Shown piece after piece: positions 60,325 to 64,000 of a DNA stretch of 64,000 bases. The position numbers were made by a program, and so were the translations under genes. The notes beneath the pieces are model-generated. The model had not been told where the DNA came from. It ran no database searches and saw only the letters and a list, made by a program, of their open reading frames with translations. Position 1 is the stretch's first letter. The number at the start of each line of letters is the position of its first letter. Source of the DNA: Hyphomicrobiales bacterium (lineage in GTDB: Bacteria > Pseudomonadota > Alphaproteobacteria > Rhizobiales > Rhizobiaceae); the NCBI GenBank assembly GCA_900471925.1, contig UCGV01000017.1, positions 62,001 to 126,000 of the forward strand. Reading direction: 5' to 3'.

Positions 60325-61215
60325 ATGAAAATAGGCTTCATTGGTCTGGGCACTATGGGGCGCCCGATGGCGGGCCACCTTCTGGCGGCCGGTCATCAAC
60401 TGTTCTTGTATGCCCGAAAGCAGATCGGGCCGGAATTCATCGAGGCCGGCGCTATGTCTTGCGCCTCTGCGAGCGAAGTTGCACAAAGCAGCGACGTCAT
60501 CATCCTTATGGTGCCTGATACCTCTGATGTGGAGGCGGTCCTGTTTGGGCAAGCTGGGGTCGTGCACGGTCTCTCCGCCGGCAAAATCGTGGTCGACATG
60601 AGTTCGATCTCGCCGATTGCAACAAAGGAATTTGCTCGCAAGATCAGAGATCTGGGCGCAGATTATCTGGATGCACCGGTATCGGGTGGAGAAGTCGGAG
60701 CGAAAAATGCGAGCCTCACGATCATGGTCGGAGGCTCTAAAGAGGCTTTTGATAGCGTGAAGCCGCTTTTCGAGATCCTCGGCAAGAACATCACCCGTAT
60801 CGGCGGCAATGGAGATGGACAGACGGCAAAAGTGGCCAACCAGATCATCGTCGCCTTGACAATTGAAGCCGTTGGCGAGGCGCTGCTTTTTGCGTCCAAG
60901 GCTGGCGCCGATCCGTCCGTGGTCAGGAAAGCGCTGATGGGCGGCTTCGCCTCATCGCGCATTCTTGAAGTGCATGGTGAACGTATGGTTCAGAGAAATT
61001 TCGATCCCGGATTCCGCATCGAACTGCATGCCAAGGACCTCAATCTGGCTTTGGACGGCGCCAAAGCGCTGGGAGTCAGTCTTCCGGGAACGGCTGCCGC
61101 ACAACAACTCTTCAATGCCTGCATGGCGAATGACGGAAAAGCCTGGGATCACTCTGCGATGGTAAAGGCACTCGAACTCCTGGCAGCCCACTCGATCACA
61201 GCGCCGGCGGCGTAA
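60325..61215 (+). CDS. 2-hydroxy-3-oxopropionate (tartronate semialdehyde) reductase-like beta-hydroxyacid dehydrogenase (GarR/GlxR family)
   Basis: This is a 296-residue NAD(P)-dependent reductase. The cofactor motif IGLGTMGRPMAGHLL is at residues 6-20, the substrate motif DAPVSGGEVGA at 117-127, and the catalytic lysine K169 is in GDGQTAKVANQI. These three motifs define the beta-hydroxyacid dehydrogenase family, and the DAPVSGG-GA form is typical of tartronate semialdehyde reductases. It follows the DadA-like gene by 57 bases. Its product would be D-glycerate, the substrate of the MOFRL kinase upstream. Confidence 0.9.
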   Translation: MKIGFIGLGTMGRPMAGHLLAAGHQLFLYARKQIGPEFIEAGAMSCASASEVAQSSDVIILMVPDTSDVEAVLFGQAGVVHGLSAGKIVVDMSSISPIATKEFARKIRDLGADYLDAPVSGGEVGAKNASLTIMVGGSKEAFDSVKPLFEILGKNITRIGGNGDGQTAKVANQIIVALTIEAVGEALLFASKAGADPSVVRKALMGGFASSRILEVHGERMVQRNFDPGFRIELHAKDLNLALDGAKALGVSLPGTAAAQQLFNACMANDGKAWDHSAMVKALELLAAHSITAPAA

Positions 61216-61254
61216 CGATTGCAGAACTGCCGCCGGCAAGACCGGATGTTCTCA

Positions 61255-61291
61255 CAGAAAAACCGCCAGAACAGGCTCGGCGGTGTTTCTG
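61255..61291. terminator. Bidirectional intrinsic terminator
   Basis: CAGAAAAACCGCC (61255-61267) pairs with GGCGGTGTTTCTG (61279-61291) with one mismatch across an 11-base loop. The outer part of the stem is A-rich on the left and T-rich on the right, so it can end transcripts from both the GarR-like gene (stop 61215) and the convergent DUF3604 gene (stop 61362). Confidence 0.75.
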
Positions 61292-61361
61292 TTTCGCGTG
61301 TCTTCAGCAGATCGGAGGAAGCCACCGCTTGCCGCGCAGGCGAGGGCGGTGCGATCGTCCT

Positions 61362-63665
61362 TCAGTCGCGGTGGAAATAGATGGGGCTTGTCCAAGCCTG
61401 ATTGCCATCCTCAAGCGTGACGCAGATCCAGACCGGAGTATCGCCCTCGTCTGCGACGACGACATCGGCTTCTAGCGTCAATTCGCGTGGCAGCGGGGCA
61501 TCCGGCAGCCGCTGGACGGTCAGTTTGCGTGCAAGACCACCGGCCTCCATCACATGCGGTGCGACGCCAAGACCCGCAAATTCCAGCGAGGTGTCGCCAA
61601 GGCTTGTGGTGATGGCAAGGGTCGTCTCCTCGTTCGACAGCCAGGCGTCGAAGCCCATCATGTTTCCCGTTGTCACGCAGGACCAGATGACCGAAGAAGA
61701 GCCGACCTGAGTGAGCGGCATTTCCGGGTTTAGCCTGTTGATCGGCGCGAAGCGGTCGATGCGACCGCGCTGAAAGTCTGCGCGCCCACGCCAATGCGTG
61801 TTGCGACCGCGCCCGCGATATTCCGCGCCGGACCAAAGCAAGCGAACTCTTTTTCCCAAATCTCGCTCCGTGTAGGTCCGCTGGGTCAGCAGCACATCTG
61901 TTCCGGCGCGAAGTTCGACGCTGACAATGCCAACCGGCGCCCGAATATCGAGCGAGATCGTGGCCTTGTTGCCATCGAGGCGCACGATGTCGCCGATCGT
62001 GCATTCCGTCACTCGCCTTCTCACCGCGTCCGGAACCGTCAGCGGGTCGCGCTCGTAGAGGGCGCCTCCATCTGGGAAACGGGCGGCCAGATCGATGAAA
62101 ACGCGGGGTCCGGTCGTTCCATAGGTATGGCGCCGGCGGATCGCATCAAAGATGCCGTGCCGGGTGTTCTCGCCGGTCACGAAGCATGTCAGGCCACCAT
62201 AGGCTCCGAATACTGAGGCACCCGGAAAGCTCGCGCCGGGACGCCCTTTGTGGTCGTCGCTGTTGCAGACGAGACCTGCACGACGACGCAGCGGGAACCC
62301 GTCCGTCAGGATCCACTCGAACGTGCCCCACGCCGAATGGACCTCGACGGCGGCCTGCAGCGAAGGATCGTAGTCGTAGAAGATGTTGGCGTAACGGCCA
62401 CCGACATGGGCGTACATCACTGCCTCGGTGGGCTCCTCATGAAGCTTCCGGTAGAGCGTGGTCAGATCATGGGCGTCATTGGCCTCGTCGCTGCGATCGG
62501 GGACAAGCGCATGGGAGCAGCGGTATATCTGCGCGCCTTCTTGACGATAGAACACGTTGTGATCGCCGCCCACAGCCGTATTGCCCGACCATTCATAACC
62601 CGGCAGGACGGTGAACCTCCCCGGCTCGTCAGCTGCAGCCGTCAGCTTGTTGAGATGGCTCCAGAACGTCTGGTTGATCTGGAAATCGTTTGCCTGATGG
62701 CTGGTGACATCCAGAAAGGCCTTGTTACGGGCAAAATCGAGATAGTACTCCATCGAGTTGTTGCCGATCGTCTCGCCAGTCTGGGCGTGCAGATCCCCCC
62801 AGAAATGCGCTTCGTCCGTTTTACGGATGACCAACGGTCCGGAGGTGATCACATCGCCGCTCCCATCGGTGAGGGTCACGATCAAGGTTCCCTCGTCCCT
62901 GCATTTCAGGTTTTCGATGACGAGCGCGCCGTCTTCCGGATTGAAGTCGATCGTATCCGGCAATCCGTCGACCGGCAGCGTGGCCGAAACATGGAAAATG
63001 CGGGCGCCTTGGGGCGTGGGATTGCCCCATATATCCTCCGCCTTGATACCGAGGCGAAATTCCTCGCCAGGTCTACGAAGTGTTGGCAGAATGGCGAGAT
63101 GTCGGTGCGCTGGGCCGCCGACGACCGTGATCGACATCTGGTTGTCCGGCAGGGGAACGAAGACCCCCGTGGCCTGCACGTCCGTAAAGACGCGAAAAAT
63201 CCGGCCGATATCTGCAAATGTCGCCATCTGCACGCCTGGAGAGCCGCCGCTCGTATCACCGATGACGATCTCGATCGTTTCCCCGGGCTTCAAATATCCG
63301 CCCTGCTGAAAGATCGTCAGTGTCTCGCCCCATGGGCGTTGTCCGCCTCTGCGATCGTATTTGAGCTCCAGCCGTCCTTCGCCCGAGCTTTTCGCGGTCA
63401 CGTAATTAGGCGCCAGGCGATTGGTGGTCTGCAGAAAGCCGGCATCCGAGATGTTTCGAAACGCGATGCGGATCGCCCCTGTATCATCGAGACCCAACTT
63501 TCCGGTGGTGTAACGTACCCGGAAAGTCTGAAAGCTTCGAACCTCGACGACCGCAGGCCCTTCTAGAGACGCCTTGCCGTACAGAGCGGGGTCGGAACCC
63601 GGCGTGGTCGTCCACCGAGCCTCGCCGATCATCTCCGGAGCCACTGGTCCGAATGTCTTCGTCAT
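61362..63665 (-). CDS. DUF3604 PHP-like metallohydrolase, 767 residues
   Basis: This is a large DUF3604 protein. AGGAGA lies 7 bases before the ATG, and there is no signal peptide, so it is probably cytoplasmic. After an N-terminal beta-rich domain of about 290 residues come PHP-type metal motifs: FWGDLHAQTGETIG, FLDVTSHQAND, VLPGYEWSG, GGDHNVFY, MYAHVGGRYAN, VEVHSAWGTFEW and CNSDDHKGRPG. The first motif has Gln (HAQ) where PHP proteins usually have the second His; this HAQ form is known in the rhizobial subgroup. The C-terminal 250 residues are beta-rich. Function is unknown. It is divergent from an unknown gene at the right edge. Confidence 0.85.
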   Translation of the reverse strand: MTKTFGPVAPEMIGEARWTTTPGSDPALYGKASLEGPAVVEVRSFQTFRVRYTTGKLGLDDTGAIRIAFRNISDAGFLQTTNRLAPNYVTAKSSGEGRLELKYDRRGGQRPWGETLTIFQQGGYLKPGETIEIVIGDTSGGSPGVQMATFADIGRIFRVFTDVQATGVFVPLPDNQMSITVVGGPAHRHLAILPTLRRPGEEFRLGIKAEDIWGNPTPQGARIFHVSATLPVDGLPDTIDFNPEDGALVIENLKCRDEGTLIVTLTDGSGDVITSGPLVIRKTDEAHFWGDLHAQTGETIGNNSMEYYLDFARNKAFLDVTSHQANDFQINQTFWSHLNKLTAAADEPGRFTVLPGYEWSGNTAVGGDHNVFYRQEGAQIYRCSHALVPDRSDEANDAHDLTTLYRKLHEEPTEAVMYAHVGGRYANIFYDYDPSLQAAVEVHSAWGTFEWILTDGFPLRRRAGLVCNSDDHKGRPGASFPGASVFGAYGGLTCFVTGENTRHGIFDAIRRRHTYGTTGPRVFIDLAARFPDGGALYERDPLTVPDAVRRRVTECTIGDIVRLDGNKATISLDIRAPVGIVSVELRAGTDVLLTQRTYTERDLGKRVRLLWSGAEYRGRGRNTHWRGRADFQRGRIDRFAPINRLNPEMPLTQVGSSSVIWSCVTTGNMMGFDAWLSNEETTLAITTSLGDTSLEFAGLGVAPHVMEAGGLARKLTVQRLPDAPLPRELTLEADVVVADEGDTPVWICVTLEDGNQAWTSPIYFHRD

Positions 63666-63762
63666 CGCGTTCTCCTAAACTGAGGACCAAGCGTCGTGAT
63701 AAGGATGAGTGCTGCATGATTTTGCAGAGGGCGGTGCGCCCGATCAACGGGTTAAAGCTAAA

Positions 63763-63772
63763 ACTATATAGT
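63763..63772. promoter_or_regulatory. Palindrome ACTATATAGT upstream of the DUF3604 gene
   Basis: A perfect 10-base palindrome lies 98 bases upstream of the DUF3604 start. On the minus strand a perfect -35 hexamer TTGACA (63784-63779) precedes it, but no good -10 is found at the right distance. It may be the operator of the divergent regulator-like gene. The rest of the 240-base region holds nothing I recognise. Confidence 0.4.
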
Positions 63773-63904
63773 ATTGGCTGTCAAGCCGCTTGTTGCGGCC
63801 TCCTCGTCGGGTTAGTACGATGAGGAATTGAGTTGATCCAGCAGGCCTAGACGGTGCAAGACCTTGACAGAGGCGATGCCATGTTTCCTTTTTCGTAAGG
63901 TCAA

Positions 63905-64000
63905 ATGATGAAGTCCACACCGGCAGCAACGCCCCTTGTTAAGGCATTGCGCGAGCGATTTTCGAGAGAAATGGAGGTAGAAAATTCGACCAAGAGGAGT
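63905..64000 (+). CDS. Start of an unknown gene running off the right edge (partial)
   Basis: An ATG at 63905 (with a second ATG directly after it) has AAGGT 5 bases upstream and stays open to the window end. The first 32 residues, MMKSTPAATPLVKALRERFS and onwards, are polar and helical. The position, divergent from the DUF3604 gene across a palindrome, suggests a regulator (GntR or similar), but too little is visible for a family call. Confidence 0.45.
   Translation, partial: MMKSTPAATPLVKALRERFSREMEVENSTKRS

Noticed and set aside
62250..63566. 438-codon plus-strand frame opposite the DUF3604 gene
   Set aside because: Shadow of the codon bias of the true minus-strand gene, which has seven ordered PHP-like motifs and a good ribosome site.
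1..64000. CRISPR arrays, insertion sequences, prophage or integron structures
   Set aside because: No regularly spaced repeats, transposase motifs, terminal inverted repeats with target duplications or integrase genes could be found by eye; decay at 27.4 and 51.3 kb looks like deletion scars without a visible mobile element.

Overview
The window is alphaproteobacterial DNA, most likely from a Rhizobiaceae member (Rhizobium/Agrobacterium/Sinorhizobium type). The reasons are the AapJ-type amino-acid binding protein and an AapQ remnant, the many ABC uptake operons each with its own regulator, Tat-exported binding proteins, and the density of LysR, IclR, AraC and TetR regulators. It reads like the catabolic accessory part of a plasmid, chromid or large chromosome. 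I see no rRNA, tRNA, replication, conjugation, phage, CRISPR or intact insertion-sequence genes.

Layout. (1) 1-3.9 kb, minus strand: a peptide/nickel-type ABC operon (two permeases, two ATPases, start of a Tat-exported binding protein that runs off the left edge). (2) 4.5-6.7 kb: a serine beta-lactamase/esterase-like enzyme divergent from an AraC regulator. (3) 6.9-14.2 kb: a sugar-type ABC transporter plus a mandelate-racemase-type enolase, divergent from an alpha/beta-hydrolase-fold protein that lacks its nucleophile and an IclR regulator; a palindrome lies between them. (4) 14.8-16.7 kb: a solitary chemoreceptor. (5) 17-30 kb: a collection of small redox and detoxification genes (three aldo/keto reductases, two MDR reductases, an epoxide-hydrolase-type enzyme, a DUF1330 protein), mostly paired with LysR, TetR or AraC regulators. 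A frameshifted PAS-domain remnant also lies here. (6) 30.5-35.2 kb: SDR, DapA-family aldolase/dehydratase, RraA-family aldolase and a non-canonical SDR, with a divergent LysR gene.

(7) 35.2-50.7 kb is the most coherent island. A minus-strand operon encodes a betaine/choline-type ABC transporter with a double-length fused permease, a GMC alcohol oxidase/dehydrogenase, a PuuD-like amidotransferase-fold hydrolase, a DadA-like flavoenzyme and a LysR regulator. It diverges, across a perfect GTGTAAC/GTTACAC palindrome, from a six-gene plus-strand operon: aldehyde dehydrogenase, D-threonine-aldolase-like PLP enzyme, M20 hydrolase, RidA, amidase and an Asp/Glu-racemase-superfamily enzyme. Together they look like uptake and stepwise oxidation and deamidation of a nitrogenous, probably cationic or amide-containing, alcohol. 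I cannot name the substrate.

(8) 51.3-61.3 kb is a second island: an orphan AapJ binding protein next to a decayed aapJ-aapQ fusion, an IclR regulator, an FMN 2-hydroxyacid dehydrogenase, a DapA-family lyase, a MOFRL glycerate 2-kinase/hydroxypyruvate reductase, a D-amino-acid dehydrogenase and a tartronate-semialdehyde-type reductase. Five near-identical copies of TAATTGCRAT sit in the upstream regions of five of these genes, suggesting one regulon that turns hydroxy/D-amino acids into glycerate. (9) 61.4-64 kb: a 767-residue DUF3604/PHP-like metallohydrolase and the start of a divergent unknown gene.

All calls rest on reading the sequence and recognising family motifs; no database search was run.
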